The translations under genes and the position numbers were made by a program. Of a DNA stretch of 64,000 bases, positions 10,413-24,084 are shown one piece after another. The notes under the pieces were generated by a model. The model worked only from the letters and a program-made list of their open reading frames with translations, did not search any database and was not told where the DNA came from. The first letter of the stretch is position 1; each line of letters begins with the position of its first letter. Source of the DNA: Symbiodinium natans (taxonomy: Eukaryota > Sar > Dinophyceae > Suessiales > Symbiodiniaceae); assembly GCA_905221605.1 (NCBI GenBank), contig CAJNDS010000557.1, forward strand, positions 329,182-393,181, given 5' to 3'.

Positions 10413-11956
10413 GTGCGTGTCCCTGGCGCCGTGGTACGAACACAGCAGGAGACAGGATCCACGAAATCACAACGTATCCTGGAGCACCCCTCACCGACAC
10501 TTGGCCTCTCCTCCCAGCTTTTTAGTTCTATTGCCCGCATCTCTAGCCATACCAGCCAGACCAGCACCATGTTGTCTTACTAGCACCATGCTGAGCATGT
10601 TTCCTGGCCTCAGTTACGGGATCCATGAGGCTGCAGCAGCCGCCCACCTGCCCAGCGGCCACACCTCGCTGCGCCCACAAGTTTCTGCATTTTCAGGGCG
10701 GAGGTGTGAAGTTCAATCCAGGCTAGCTGCTAGCTGGTTGCTGTTCAACTGTTCAACATCTGCAACCACTCCAGTCTCTCCCCACTCCAGGGCCAAAGGT
10801 TCGCTGACAGCCAAGCACACAAAACATGCCAGACATGTTGTATTGATGGCTACTTACTTTGGCGACAAGCCGCCTTGGCGCTCGTTGCAGCATTTCCTCA
10901 GCTGTTTGCCCCCCAATTATTATTACTTGAAGCCTGCGCATGGTATCCACGAATTCCTAACTGCCCATGACCTGTCCAAGAGAATCCAAGACGACAAGTG
11001 CATGACAGCACGAGTCGTGATGACAAGAACGAAATTGCAGGCGAGGCTCAAGTTGTCCCCCAGGTAGGCTGCCTTGGTTGCCGGGGCATCAGAACTCGGG
11101 CAGGCTAGCGTGCTGTAAGGTGCCCGGCACGCAGAAGAGGCATGAAGAGGGGACATCGATAACTACCAGTGAAAGCCCGTCGTTTCATTCTGACGAGATA
11201 ACCTGTAGCCAGAGGAGCATAGCTGGAGCCCCCCATCTCTGTCTTGTAGGAGACGGGAAGATACCTGAATTTGGGATCCAAAACTTGAAAGCTTCTGCTC
11301 TTCAGAATAGAGGGGCTGGTGCAGCAGAGTAAAGAATGCCGGCAAAGAGGTTTCCCGTCTTAGCCTCCGACCAATTCTGCATCGTGTAAAACCTGGCGCG
11401 ACAGGCCACTGCGGGTGTTGCATTCGCATGGAAACGATTGCTTGCTCCATATTTTAGAGGGTTTCTCTCGATTACCACTAGATTGTCAATGCAAACCCAA
11501 ACTACGTGCATTTCCTAAAAAAGCTTCCTCCTCCTCATGTCCTTTACATATTGCACCTCCATGCCTCCATATGATGATGACGAAAACACTCATCATCGGA
11601 AGCAAGCTTGCCGGCTCCAGGGATGAGGAGACCACGGGACCAGGGGATGACGGGACCAGGAGACCGGGCGGTCCTGCCTCCAAAAAATGGAACTTATCCC
11701 AACTTATTCCTTCCCCCTCCTTCAGCCCGTTCAGTTGCTGTGCCTGAGGCGGCCATCCAAGCTTCCACGAACCTGCCAGTTTAATCTGAGGAAGTCTGAA
11801 GGCTTACAAAAGCTGACAAGTCCGACGCGCTCGCGGAACCGTTTATACACGCAAAGCCTCAACAACATCCCTTAACAGCAGTCGAAGGTGTTGGGATGGC
11901 TGCTGGCTCGGAGCTGAAGGCATCTCATGACTCAAGGGCCCCTGAACACCTTAAAC
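10413..11956. other. No settled gene
   Basis: Competing frames: a 235-codon plus-strand frame (10360-11067) whose last 80 codons look reasonable (ATYFGDKPPWRSLQHFL), and minus-strand frames at 10753-10950 (VIIIGGQTAEEMLQRAP). The data do not decide. Nothing recognised from 11100 to 11950. Confidence 0.3.
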
Positions 11957-12015
11957 GTTTAGGGTTTAGGGTTTAGGGTTTAGGGTTTAGGGTTTAGGGT
12001 TTAGGGTTTAGGGTT
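11957..12015 (+). repeat. Interstitial telomeric array, TTTAGGG
   Basis: About eight consecutive perfect TTTAGGG units. It is the only clean array in the left 39 kb. Confidence 0.95.
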
Positions 12016-12622
12016 GAACTCTCCTTGCCTCCAGGTCCACGGCGCAGCGAGTCGATGTCTGCTCGCGGCAGGTGACATTGGTAAACCTTACATGCTCTGC
12101 CTTTTTATCTCGAGCAGACGTGGGGTTTGCGGATCCAAGTGGACTTGACCGAAGATTCATCCCAACCGTGTCTCCAATCCTGTCCAGCTCTTGGGTCTGC
12201 CAAGATGCATTGCAATGGAGCACGTGCCCTCGGACCAGCCCCCGGCTGCAGTCTCCAGCGTGTAGACAAACAAGCCGCATCTTGGAGCGCGAAAGGGGGG
12301 AGAGTGAGGTGCAGCAAGCTTAACTGTAGCTTCTTGTGCTGGCTTGTGACATTCTAGCCTTCCGCTGACCAGTTGCTTGTCCTTTCTCTTTCCTCTCCAC
12401 AAGACGTGCCACGGCTTCAACACCAAGTTTCCCACTTGTGCTTCGGGAGAACAATTTCGCTCTTCGTTATCCCTCAGGGATCAGGTTTTGCCATCAAGTC
12501 CTTTAGGAGTCCTCAGACTCTACCGGCTCTTGCTTGCTTGCTAGGCGTATGACCCCTGTGAGGGGGCCGCCCCGAGGGGAACGCACGACAGAGTTTGTCG
12601 GTGTGAGATTGGTGCTGGTGGA

Positions 12623-12626
<4 letters not shown>
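12016..12626. other. No supported gene
   Basis: Open frames on both strands; no motif or splice context convinced me. Confidence 0.3.
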
Positions 12627-12657
<31 letters not shown>

Positions 12658-12734
12658 GCACGCATAGCCCCCCCCGAAGGGAAGGCCGCCCCGAGGGGCG
12701 CGCGACGTCCGAGGGTCCGTCTGATCGGAAGGTC

Positions 12735-12770
<36 letters not shown>
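12627..12770. repeat. Paired CT microsatellites around a GC-rich repeat
   Basis: Two CT tracts (about 12627-12654 and 12738-12769) bracket an 80 bp GC-rich piece. The phrase GGCCGCCCCGAGGGG occurs both before the first tract (about 12566) and between the tracts (about 12687), so a unit of GC-rich box plus CT tract may be duplicated. Confidence 0.75.
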
Positions 12771-12772
<2 letters not shown>

Positions 12773-14432
12773 TGTCACTGGTTTTTTTGCTAGGCCCCCT
12801 TTGAGTATTCTCAGGGTTTGCGCCCCTAGGGGTCATTTGGATTCAACTTGTCTAGGGGTTAGTGTTTGCCTTGTGTTCCATGACGAATTTTCGGGGTCTA
12901 GGGCACGCCACCAGCCATGACGTCATTTCGTTTTTGGATGTTTTGGGCGTGGGTCTTGATTGCCACAAGCCGTCGCGGGTTCATCGCGTAGAGCGTGCCA
13001 GCCTGTAGGTTTGCAGCTGGCTTCTCCGCACTTGTTGTGTGCGGTCCGCGGTGACGTTGGCCAAGGCTAAGGTGCGGCTGATGATGCCCACGAGGTGTTG
13101 GAAGCTGCGGCTGGCGGTGGACGCGGAATCGGCTCCTTTTTTGCCCCGATAAGGCCCCAAGATCGCCCCAAGGGTTTGGTCGCCGGGACTTTGCCATCAG
13201 CTCTAGCGCTTGTCATGGCCTCGCAGTCAAGGCTAAGAGGCTTGCCGGCCCATCATCAAAATTCAGGGTTCAGGATGTGCTTCTCCAATGTGCCGCCGTT
13301 CGCTTCTCGGGTTGAGGTTGCGGATGTGTGTGGATGTGGATGTCCCGGTCAAGGCACCACTCGCTCGCCGGGAATCCGCTTCGGGGTTTCAAGTTGAGGG
13401 AGAAGGGTGCAGGGTCGGCAATCGCGCATTCTGAGATCCATTTGAGCCTGTAGCACCGAACAGCTCGAATAACCGACACTTCCAATATCTGAAGCTACCA
13501 CCATCGAAAAGCGGCAGAAAATCACCTCACGCTGAGGCAGCACAAGCCGTCCGGTTCAGACCTGCCTTCTGACACGCTCCATGCGTTGTTCGAGCTTAAG
13601 TTGGGATCATTCTAGGACAACTTCGCAGCCACTGATGTCGACTTCATGTCTTTCTTTTCGGTGTAAAGTTTGGATGGGTTGCACTTCAGTTTCGTTTTGC
13701 TGAAAAGGCTCACATGACTTGAGCGGGCCGAGCTTTTTGGCTCGATCTGTCCACAGAAGAAAGGCCGCTGCTCCCAGCTTAAAGACCCCGATTCCTCGAC
13801 CTAGTTCGGTCCTCATGGCTCAAGTCGAGCAGCTTGGGATGTTCAGGTCATTCAGCTTGCTGGCAATAAGGTCTCATAGCGGGGGTTTCGACTCTACCGT
13901 GCATGCGAGGATGCGCTGCGATCGCTTACATTCATCCAGCCAAGCCCGTGAAGACAATCTACATCCATTGATTGAACCAAACGGACAACAAAGTATTACA
14001 AGTTTCCAAGTCATCCTTACTTCTGCTTAAGTTGCGTTGCTAGCCTTAAGGGGGGAGTGGCTGGAAGCCGCCAGCAAGCCGACGACGGGTAAACGGTGTG
14101 AAATCGCATGCCACGGAGGCGCACGCCACGGCAAAACCAAACCAAAGTTGGAACTAACCATGCTGCCGGACAGTTGTAAGTTGACGGTTGCAGCTGTTCT
14201 CGAAGCCTGAAGCCTATCAATCCTCTTGGATTCTTGGGTGCGTGGTGCAGCCAAGGGGCATCAGGAGCTCCAAGAAACAGAGCGACGACATCCAGACTCT
14301 CATGAGGGACTTGCGCCCAACCTTTCGCTGCACCTCCAGGCAAAATTCTCTGACCATTCTCTCAGGACTCACCATCTCTATGCATCTCTATGCATCCGTC
14401 AAGAGTCCAGGGCTTAGGAGACATGCTACCAT
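12771..14432. other. No supported gene
   Basis: Unique sequence. Frames of 60-110 codons occur on both strands, none persuasive. Confidence 0.3.
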
Positions 14433-14627
14433 CTACGAAGCCATACACGAATCATCCGTTCCCACCTTCTTTTCTTCGGGCGCCTGCAGTGCCAAATCCA
14501 GCCTGGTGGGCGTGGCAATCTCTGGGTTGGTGCTGGCTTTCAACTCTCCTACTTCACCCAGCACTGATCTAACGTGGTTTTCCCAGTTGTCGACACAAAT
14601 GCAGCTGCGGCGGCAAATCGGTGGCAC
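14433..14627 (-). CDS. Candidate exon, unidentified
   Basis: The minus strand encodes CVDNWENHVRSVLGEVGELK, then TRLDLALQAPEEKKVGTDD before a stop at 14433. This acidic, helical composition is much more protein-like than the Ser-rich plus strand. The upstream boundary is unknown; the adjacent minus-strand sequence (14640-14700) contains AEQVRELAERGPDAVRSN in another frame, which may be the preceding exon. Confidence 0.35.
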   Translation of the reverse strand: MPPICRRSCICVDNWENHVRSVLGEVGELKASTNPEIATPTRLDLALQAPEEKKVGTDDSCMAS

Positions 14628-16984
14628 GCATTGCTTCTGACAGCGTCAGGCCCCCGTTCCGCAAGCTCTCGAACTTGTTCGGCGCATGAGAAAGCGCCTG
14701 CAAGGATGACTCAGGCTGAGCTTCTCATTGGAAGGGCAAGGCAAGTTGCAATGTCTGTGGACGCACTCAACACATGTAATTTTGGGGAGCTCCAAGAAAA
14801 CCCTGAGCTTTGGGGCATGCTGCTGTTGCGCTATATGTTGCGCAGTTTTCGATGTTATATAGACGGCAGGAAAGAAAACAGAGCTCAGACAGACTTCCAT
14901 GTTCATTTCCCCACCCCCGTCCCTCCCCCTGTTATTGGAACCCTGGCGGTTAGAGGCTTGCTTATCCTTACCACTTATCCAACAGTCGAGGCTGTAAGCA
15001 GACTTTTGAGTATGGCACCGGTTGCTGAACTTATGTTGTGCCTGTGCTAAGTCAGACTTGCAGTGGGAGATTGCTTACTTGAGCTCGATCAACGCCCTCA
15101 GTACTTTCTCATGCTAGCGTTGAAAGTGCTGCTATACTTTGGCGGTGCCCAATGGAACTTGCGGAAAGAACGGCTTTCCGGGCAAGCTTAGGCCGCTTAG
15201 GTTTCCTCCACCCGTAAACCAGCAATGTGGGATTGTCATGGAACTTTCGCGCATACTTGTCTATGTTCGATGCGCAGGCAGCGGGGTACTTGGAAGATCA
15301 TGAGAATGATGAAGCAGCGATATCGGCATCTAAGATTATCGGCAAGGGAATTTATTTGAGCAGTGGCCACAAGTTCCCCAAAACTGAACTACAGAAAAGG
15401 CTCACTCAGTATGGCCAGAGCGTGGCAGTAACATTCAGTGACATTCAGTATCATAGACACAGGCCTATGCCCAGACTTTCTGAGAGTGGCCTTTCTAAGC
15501 GTGTCCGAGAGGGCAGGTACATGTGATGGCAGGATTCACGCAAAGTTTCGGTCACTTCACATGCAGTCTCGATGCATTCAAGTACAAACAGACAAGGCAC
15601 GATGCACGCTGAAGCCCGCTGAAGGACGGGCGTGAGCTTCTTACATTTCTCTGATTAGGCCCTTAAGTTTAGCCCACGGAGGCCCCCACCCCCCCCCTCC
15701 CCCCCGCTTTCGCTATGACTCTGAAGAGAGGCGGGATGACTCAACAAAATCTCAAAACCGTGCTGGGTTGCTACATTTTCGCTCTCGATAAGTTCAAGGC
15801 CATGGCTGATGGAATTCGCCTACAGGGCCTACATCTTGCCATGTTGCCCCCGGCCTTCAGGATCCTGAGCTTGGCACAGTGTAGCCACAGTATGTGCACG
15901 GGGTGGCTCTTTTTGGGGCCAAGTCAGATCAGTTTTGTCACCGCATCCCCGTGGCTACACTGCCCAAGAAACAATGCTGACTGTCATGCTTTCCAGACAA
16001 TCCTCATTCTCAGGTGACCTTACAGAACAATGCACATAAGGAGTGCGGGGGTTCTGGGGTTGTGCAGAAAGTTCGCCATCGAAGAGATTCAAACCCTTCA
16101 TCATCGCTATGTGCACTACGCAGTATACATGATGTGGAATGGTCTCGTAAACGGACACCAAAACCTTGATCAAACCTTGACTTGAACCAAAGAAAAATGA
16201 CTGAAAAGGCCTTCACAGCAACTATTGATTTATTGTAGCCAGGCAGCATGCTGCCATTGGCGTGGCTGGGCACCTTCAATGCCTCTTCAGGGGTTCAACG
16301 ACGGATTCAGAAACTGCAGATTTCCTGCCGCTTCTCCCCCGGAATCGACCACTTCAGCAGGGGTAAGTAGCTAGAGTAATCTAGGGAGGCGAGAGTGCAG
16401 ACACAAGTAAGGAATGTTCAGAAGACACAGAATGGCAAAGCCCCACTCTCGGAAAGAGGCCATGGCATCCCCAACAGACTGCAAACTAAAACCATTCAGC
16501 ATATATTAAAGGAGAGTTAAGTCGAACAAAGACGCTGAGGATCTACCCCCGTCCGGATTTGTTTGGAAAATGGTGCCAACGATCCCGGCTTGAGATTCCC
16601 CAACAACCTTTGGGCAAGAGGCCCCGGATGCCCCCAACTTCCTTCGAGACCGCCTTTCAGACCATTCAGGGTAAAAAGGTGGCTGAGCCATCTGTTCAGC
16701 TTGGCCTGAGAGAAGTTTGCGGAGACTTGGGGGGGACATCCCCAAGTGGAAAGAAGTCACCTCGAAGATTAGGCCCCGGAACCCACTCACCAGGGAAGCG
16801 TTGCCGACTGTAGCGCACCCAACCATCAAGCAAACCACCAAGAGGACGCGTAAGCCCAAAACAGACTTGTGCATCCTGCTGCCTCAGGCGGCTTCGTTTT
16901 GCCGAAGAGGCTTGTGCCAGCGACGCATCCCCCCCAAGGTCACATGCAGCCTTTTTTTTGGAAAGTCCAACGGCGCCGGAGGCT
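14628..16984. other. No settled gene
   Basis: Weak candidates only: plus strand 15227-15526 (GYLEDHENDEAAISASKIIG) and minus strand 16874-16506, which starts with a signal-peptide-like stretch (LGLRVLLVVCLMVGCATVG). A C-rich run sits at 15680-15708. Confidence 0.3.
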
Positions 16985-17112
16985 TCCGATTCTTAAGCTC
17001 TTGAGCATTCCAGCAAGCCATACCTTCTGATCCCATCCCACCTCACGCATGAGCGGATACTTTTGGAGGACGCCGAGGAGCTCATCGCGCGCAGCAACCT
17101 TTGGCGGCTTCG
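16985..17112 (-). CDS. Candidate exon, unidentified
   Basis: Strong protein-like minus-strand segment: PPKVAARDELLGVLQKYPLM, then GWDQKVWLAGMLKSLRIGS. A different frame just upstream (about 17160-17105) reads RIDEQQKRQLEAAK, so a second exon joined through a small intron is likely. The ends are not fixed. No family is recognised. Confidence 0.43.
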
Positions 17113-18560
17113 AGCTGTCGCTTTTGTTGCTCGTCTATCCGGCTTGTTCTTGGGGCTCAAGCACTTTCCTGGCCGACTGAAGCTTGTGCCCCAGGATCTC
17201 CCGAGCAGGCAGGGCTGCTGAGATGCAAGCAAAAAAGCTGGTCTTGTAAATTCAGGCCTGGCTGCGAGTTTCTCTTCACTCTCCTCGTGGCTGCTCACAT
17301 AACTGCCCGCATAACTGACCACCTGGGTACCGGCGAGGGCCGGCAGGGTGCAGCGTTCTTCCCCATCCCCCCTTGTGGTGGCGGTTGGTGTTTATGGTTT
17401 AGGGTCTATAGCGGTTTAGGCTTCTTCGCACTCACACTCACACCCTGGGTTTTAGGGTTTTTGGGGCGTTCAGGGTTCTTCTGCGTTTCCTTACGTTTTT
17501 TCCAATGAGCATGACTGAGCTCCCGACGAACAAGAATAAATTACAGGCTATACGTCAGTGAGACCAAACAAGAAAAGTTGAGACCTGCAGCTCCGTATAG
17601 CTCCGTGTATCCGGACAGAAGAGAAAATACCCCGAGCAATTACCAAGAGAGGCCGAAGCCTGGAGTGATTCACGTGAAGGGCGGCGATCTGGATAAAGCT
17701 TGAGCTTTGACTTGCGTTTCTTTACGTATTTCTCTTAAAGACTTGTTAGGGTTTGGGTGTGCGTGCGATTGCGTCTGGGTTTTGGGGTTGGGTGGTGGGG
17801 GGGCGAGTGTGTATGCCTGCACATGCCTGCACACAAGTGCAGCACGCAAACCACGGACCCTGGTGTGTAAGCCTGGGCTAGCAAGCCGGCACATACAGTT
17901 TCGGTATCGATTGGGTTTGGCGCCTTCATCATGCCATGCCTGAGTGATGGCCCTTGCAACTGAAATCTGGTGCTGCCACGGTGGCAGTTGTGGCAGTTGT
18001 TGCTCGCGTGATAGCCGGCGACCTCCTGTCACAGCACGGGAATGCAACCCCTCCTGACGCTGCAAAATAGTGTGCGAAAATGCTCGCCTTTCAATCGCGT
18101 TTTCAGTGTGGAAATTTCAAACTTGAATTTCAAACAATCAAGTCCGGCTTGCAAGCGAGAAAATGCTGCCCCTAAACGCATTTGAAAAGAATCACCTTTT
18201 CGGCGAGCCCTTTGAGGTTGAGACGCCCTCACCCTGAACACGACTCACACAACTCTCGGCCTGGCTTCCTCGTCCATCACCTACGCCATAGCAGGGCCTG
18301 GGGCGGAACTTCTGCCGCCCCTGAAACCTATCAGACCTATCAGTGATGGATTCGGGCTGCGTCTACTACATGGCGACTACATGTGAAGGCCCAAGATGTG
18401 AGGCACCACGGCTTAGAACCGTTCCATGACCTGAAGGCGTCCCATACACACTTTCTAACTTCGATGACGCAACATCGACTCCACCAAAATTCTGGATTGA
18501 CCTCCTGTAGCTCTGCTGGCATATGTGGCGCCTGGCGCCAGCTGACAGGGTTCAAGGGTT
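17113..18560. other. No settled gene
   Basis: Scattered TTTAGGG-like words at 17395-17460. A minus-strand frame at 18241-18029 (FSRLQAGLDCLKFKFEISTL) is a weak exon candidate. Confidence 0.3.
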
Positions 18561-19037
18561 CTATCTGAGGCTTCCATACGCAAAACAGGAACTCTGGCCA
18601 TCCGTGTGGCCTGGTCGTGCAAGTGAAACGGGATCGCTGGAGGCAGAGTGCACCAAGGCCGGGGTTTGTGGCACTTCGAAGTGAGGAGCATCGGCATCAC
18701 AGTTGCAAGTACGGTTACGAAACCACGCCTTTCCATTCGATTCTTCAGCGTTGAGAGTTGAGACGTGATTGTGCTTCTGAGACAAAAAAGGACTCCGGTC
18801 CTGGCCCCTATAGGTTTGCCATGGGTGTGACAGACAAATACAAGCTTCGAAGGGAAGGGACCCAGAGACATCCACATCCACACAATCTAGGCGACGTTCC
18901 AGCGCCCTAACCTCATATGCAAATCCGCAACTTTGCTCGGCCGCGCACTGAGCGGCACGGCACTTGCAGTCACCACAGGCACCTGCCGCAACCACAACCC
19001 AAACACACCGCAAGACTCGGAATGCAGCTGATTTCAA
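18561..19037 (-). CDS. Candidate secreted, Cys-rich protein or exon
   Basis: A 158-codon minus-strand frame starts at an ATG at 19037 with a basic then hydrophobic N-terminus (MKSAAFRVLRCVWVVVAAG) resembling a signal peptide, followed by a Cys-rich segment (CGDCKCRAAQCAAEQSCGFA). The later half, after about codon 85, is less convincing and may be intron. No family is recognised. Confidence 0.3.
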   Translation of the reverse strand: MKSAAFRVLRCVWVVVAAGACGDCKCRAAQCAAEQSCGFAYEVRALERRLDCVDVDVSGSLPFEACICLSHPWQTYRGQDRSPFLSQKHNHVSTLNAEESNGKAWFRNRTCNCDADAPHFEVPQTPALVHSASSDPVSLARPGHTDGQSSCFAYGSLR

Positions 19038-20563
19038 CTACTGCGTCCTGACGAGTTGATTCCTTCAGAACAGAGTCATGTGAAGACATTCCTCTTTGCA
19101 CGGGCTGCAGGCAGGCTTCCAACCGCCTGACCCTTACACGCGATCTTTGTCGACTGTTCGTGTACAAACCCACTCACAGTCCCGTCCTTTTCAAACCCTC
19201 TTGACACTGCAAACTCTGAAAGGCCAGTCGCAGCTGCCAAAAAGAATGTGCCCTGGCGTAGTCCAAGCGCGGCACTGGCTGTGGTGGGGACACGCTTGGA
19301 GCTACCTTGTTGTCCACTTGCGTGTCTTCCCATGGGATGTTCAGTGCAAGTGCCCTAGACCCTGAACCCTAAACCCTAAACCCTTTTTTCCATCTGGGCT
19401 GGGTGGGGATTGCCAAACCCTAAATTTTTAAAATCTATTGCATCACTTCGAGCAAAGGGTCCCGGGTGACCAAACCCATGGCTGGGTGCTCCAGAGGGCC
19501 CAGGACCTCCAATATTTTGGAGACTCATTAGGGCTGGGGTGGCCCCGGGAAAAAGGGGGGTGATTACTGATTACTGTTGCAACTCAAAGTTTCAACGCAG
19601 GTGGGCAAATGATTCTGCACGGCCCGGAGGCGATCTGAAAGCAAGGATCCCTGACACCCAGCTGGGAACTGGCAAACAAGCTTCAGGGAGCAAGGGCAAG
19701 TTTCTTGCAAGTCTGTGGGCATCCCTCTTAGCTGCGGGCGATACTCCTGTGGGAGCTTGTCAATCCCCTCCGGAAGCAGTTGTCTGCGTGTGGCACTAAG
19801 AATGCTATGTGTCCGCATCGGGGAAGGGCAAATGGGCAAAGTCCAACGACAAGGGACATGAAGGCAAACTGGAACTTCTATGTTGGTTGACTCTTCAAGA
19901 CTCCAACAAGTAATGTGCACAAGCATCGTGACGAAGCATGTGCCACAGAAAAGAGAACAGCGAGGTGGATGACCGTCGGGACTTCAAAGACTTTGCTGAA
20001 ACCACGGCCTCCAGCTCGCAGGAAGCTGCAGGCCGTCCTCGAAGATTCTTCGGCGTGGGCTTAGGCTCTGTGATGAAAGCTTCCGAATTTGGCTGCTGCG
20101 GATCCCAAGTGGTTGAACTTCGCTGGTCTGCTGCTGGTCAACGTAGCGGCACAGTTGAACCATGAACTGGGAGCAATGACAAGAAACACGGAGACTCGTT
20201 CAGTTAAAACTGCGTTCATCGGCTGTTGGGTTGCGGTCCTGGCTCCAGGAGACTGCTCGCACCGGGCTCCAGCATCGGGTGGGTGCCACATGTGCAATCA
20301 CCTCGCGGTCACATGAACTTGGTGCTTTGATTCCGGTGCCGAGTGCCAGTAGTGTCTAACAGCGGCTCACAGCTAAGCACTGCCTGACAACACCTTGCCT
20401 GGACATGATGTGCGGAAAATTCATGAATCGCGTGTGCAGTTTCGGCAGACACATTTGAAGCGAGTTTTGTGCGGCTGTGCTGGATCAACTCGGCAATCAT
20501 ATTTTAGGGCCGAGGGCTCGGACGGCACCGAGAAAGGTCTGTCGAAATGTCATGACTCAAAAA

Positions 20564-20610
<47 letters not shown>

Positions 20611-23600
20611 CCCAGACGAGGCCCAAGTACACCATAAGACACTTGCGATAGCTGATGGGCAGCAGCTTCTGAACATTGCTGAACACTGGAACATCACTAG
20701 TCGTGGCCAGTCATGGCTTTGCGGCTGCCTGTGCTGTCCGGGCTGGCGAGCACACGCGAGGGGCTGGAGAGCTCACGCGCGGGGCCGGAGAGCGCATGCG
20801 AGGGACACCTCAGCTGCTGTTCTTCTTGAAGGTCCCGAGTCCCCCAAAAAGGTATGACGAGCAATCACCTCTCGCAAGTATGCCGAGGTGTGGGAGGTCT
20901 CTCTATTTCTCTCTCATTTGGCCACCGGGTGGCTTCCATAGAGCCCCAAGTCCACACTGTCATAAGTGTCCGAGATCCTCCAGCAGTCGCAGGAGTCTAA
21001 AGCTTGCTTTGGATTCAATGCAGGGCGGACATGTCTTGGTTCAGCCGCTTCAGCCACTTCTGCCACTTCAAGCAGTACCACGAGCATGTAAAGTGTCTGC
21101 CTAACTTGTGGTGGCCTCGAACCGACTCCATGCCTACATGCGCACATGTGCGCAGCACGCTTTGCTGCGATGCGCAAGCAAAAGCCACCCCAGAATGGCA
21201 ACTGTTTCCTGGCTTTCGAATGTAGACGCACAGTTACTTTCTGTGTCATTGCTCCGTTCGGACCGCCCCTCCTCTTCACTGCGTCCAGGCCGGTTCCGGG
21301 CACGGCGGTGCGGAAAGCGGACGCCTGAAAGAGGATACTACCAGTACTGTCTTTGTTGCTACTGGAAATTGCAACCTGCTCCACACAGCACAACATAGAG
21401 CTGGGCTTGCAAGTCAAGGCTAGCAAAAGTTAAAGCAGTTGAGGAGTGAAGATCGGCTCGTCGCGCCTGCGGTGACGCAGCATAAGCTGGGTACGCCATA
21501 GCGCTTTGGCTGAACCCGTGAAGTCAAGATAGGTTCGGTTCGCTAGTTCAAGCTTTGTGGCGGAGTGTGCAATTCATCACATGCAAGCTTTTGACTCTGT
21601 CGAAGTGCGAGGTTGCAACCTGAGTGCTCAAGGCAGGACAGGTCCTTGGAATCAAGGTGCTAGAGGTGCGAGGAGGGGCTGAATGAATGAATGAAGTTAA
21701 TGCCGGCTCAAGAAAGCCCCGGCTTTGAGGGCTGCAGATTGGCCGCGCCATACCAGCAATCTCTGCAACCTGCGGACCTACAGCTCCAGAACCTGTTGCA
21801 TTATTCAGCGACAGCGTAGTGTGTCAAGAACTGATGTTGCTGGACTTTTGCTCCTCTCTGCTGAGGATGTATGCCACGTCTCTCCGGTTGGCATCTTGCA
21901 GCACATCTTCTGGTGGAACGAGTTGGCGCAGTGCAACGATGTGCTGCGGGTAGCTGTTCGCCATGAGTCTCCCTCTCACTCTTGCGCGCTATTCCGGAAG
22001 ACGCCGGCCAAGGTCCACTTCGCGTCGCCAACTCCATGTCCACAAGGGCCTCAGAATAAAAGTTGAAGGATCTTCAAGATCAGGGCCGCAAAGATGCCAA
22101 AGGTGCCTCATCTTCCCTTTCCCTTGGCCACGTCCACGTTCTCATTCTGCACCACACTTCGAGGAACGGCTGAGAGCTTGGACGGCGCTTTCCTGGGTTT
22201 CTGTGGGATTCGCTTTGGGAAGTTCGGGTGTTGTTTTTTTCAGCCGTAGCCGCAAGACTTTCGATGCCCGCCTTGCTTACTTCGACACCTTTCCACGCAA
22301 CCCTCCCCGAACTAGCTAGCCCGATACTTGCGTGACAGAGAAAGCAGCAGAGTGAAGCTGACTCTTTTTCCTCACAGCTTGTGTTAGCAATGTTTAAGCG
22401 GCAAAAGCACAAACCCAAGGCGGGAGCAGGCCCGGATATCGACTCTCTGGGCAGGGAAGCTGGTAAGCAAGACAACTTGCATGCATCGTTTCTGCAGTTC
22501 TGGTGAGCGAAAAAGACGTAACTAAGACAGACTGGAGCGGTGAACACGTGTGCCACGACTGCACGGGCAGGACAGCAGCGTGCCGACACCGGAAGAGGCG
22601 AGGCTGCGTGTTCCGTTGGTGCCCCGCCAATTTGACATTTGACATGGAGTGCTGGCTCTCGCTGCCGCTGCCTGGCACACATTGCTCGAGGTCCCCTCGG
22701 GCGACCTTGTTGCGTTGGCTCACAGGTCCTCAACTCCCATTGGCCCCGCCCGAGCCGCATTGCACAGCAAGACGTGTCACGCAAAGCAGACCTTCATGTC
22801 TTTCCGTCCGCTTCACGCAAACTGATCCAAGAGTCTCTGACCCGCATACTCTGAGAATTGGCCGTGGCAGTGTCTTGATCACGCGTTTCGGCAGGCCTGG
22901 ATAGCTTCGGGCCAGGGTGGCTTCGTCTCCCCACCTTCCCAAGGTTTCCACCCGACGCTTCACCACAGCACTTCATTGTTGCCTCTATCTGGCTCAATGC
23001 GCCCTGCTAGACCTGCTTTTCTCATTCTTGCCAGCTGTTGGGTCGATTTCCGGTGTGACAACTCTGCATCAGATGCTGCCTCGTGGAAGGGCTTCTCCCT
23101 TGCACGCGACATGTTCCTTCTCTGCACACCACTTCATTTCCGTTCACATTGACCACTTGTCTGGATTCCACATAGCGACCATACCGACGGCCTCAGCAGA
23201 GACTATGCCACAGACTTGCTGGGAAATCTGCGTCATTCCCTATAGTCCGCTTTCATACACCTGCGTTTGGTGATCACTTCCTTAACTGACGCAGGCTGTC
23301 GCCCGATGCATGTGGCCGCTGCCTGCCAGCATTCCCTTCTAGCAGCAATGCTTTCGGCCGGTGAGGGCGAGCTAGCAGGAGCTCGCGTGCAGAAATCGCC
23401 ATCCGCACCGCGTGTGCCGGAAGCGGTTTGCGCGGACAGACTGATGCAAGCGAGGCAATTCACGATGAGGCGGTTGCAGCAAACGCCCCGATGTTCAGGC
23501 CGTGAACGCAGGCAACAACAATTGAAGACAAACAGGGCCATGAGTGGAAGGAGAATTTTTCCAGACTGATCAGGCCCCACGGGACACCACCAATGACAGT

Positions 23601-24084
23601 AGGTGCACATGATCGCTTGTACCTCGGCACGCTCTTTGCGACTGCTTTTCGGAGGTTGGGCAGGCCTGCGGGAAAGGAGGAGCGTGCGGGAGTTGCCGGA
23701 GCTCAGCAGAGCGGCACAGCAGGCGCCACACCAGAGGCATAGGTTTCTTCATTGATGTCGTCAAGGCCCGGGTCGAACGATTGCTGTTTCGCATTAAGGA
23801 CGGTTTAGGATGGGTTCAAAGCGTTGTCGGAGTTGCTAGTGTGTGGGTCGATAAAGCGCATGCTGTACAGGTCGGAGGTGCGTGTAGACGTGGGAGGCAG
23901 CTACAACAAACTAGACGTGCGCACCTCAGAAATACTCACACCAGCATACCCCGTCATCATAAGCCACGCGCCATCTTTTCTGTCCTAAACGGCATACAAT
24001 GTTTAGCAGCACGTGCTGTCCTAATGGGGCCAGACGAGCACGCAAAAGGACCTCCGATTCACCAGGTTTATACTAGGTCAGTTA
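19038..24084. other. Largely undetermined 5 kb
   Basis: Holds a short CCCTAAA array (19364-19385), a CA microsatellite (20570-20610) and competing open frames. The longest are minus 22784-22080 (234 codons) and minus 21426-20914 (170 codons), neither convincing along its length. Plus-strand pieces at 21850-21990 (PVGILQHIFWWNELAQCND) and 23300-23560 (MHVAAACQHSLLAAMLSAGE) are possible exons. No family is recognised. Confidence 0.3.
20570..20610. repeat. CA microsatellite
   Basis: About 20 uninterrupted CA units on the plus strand. Confidence 0.95.
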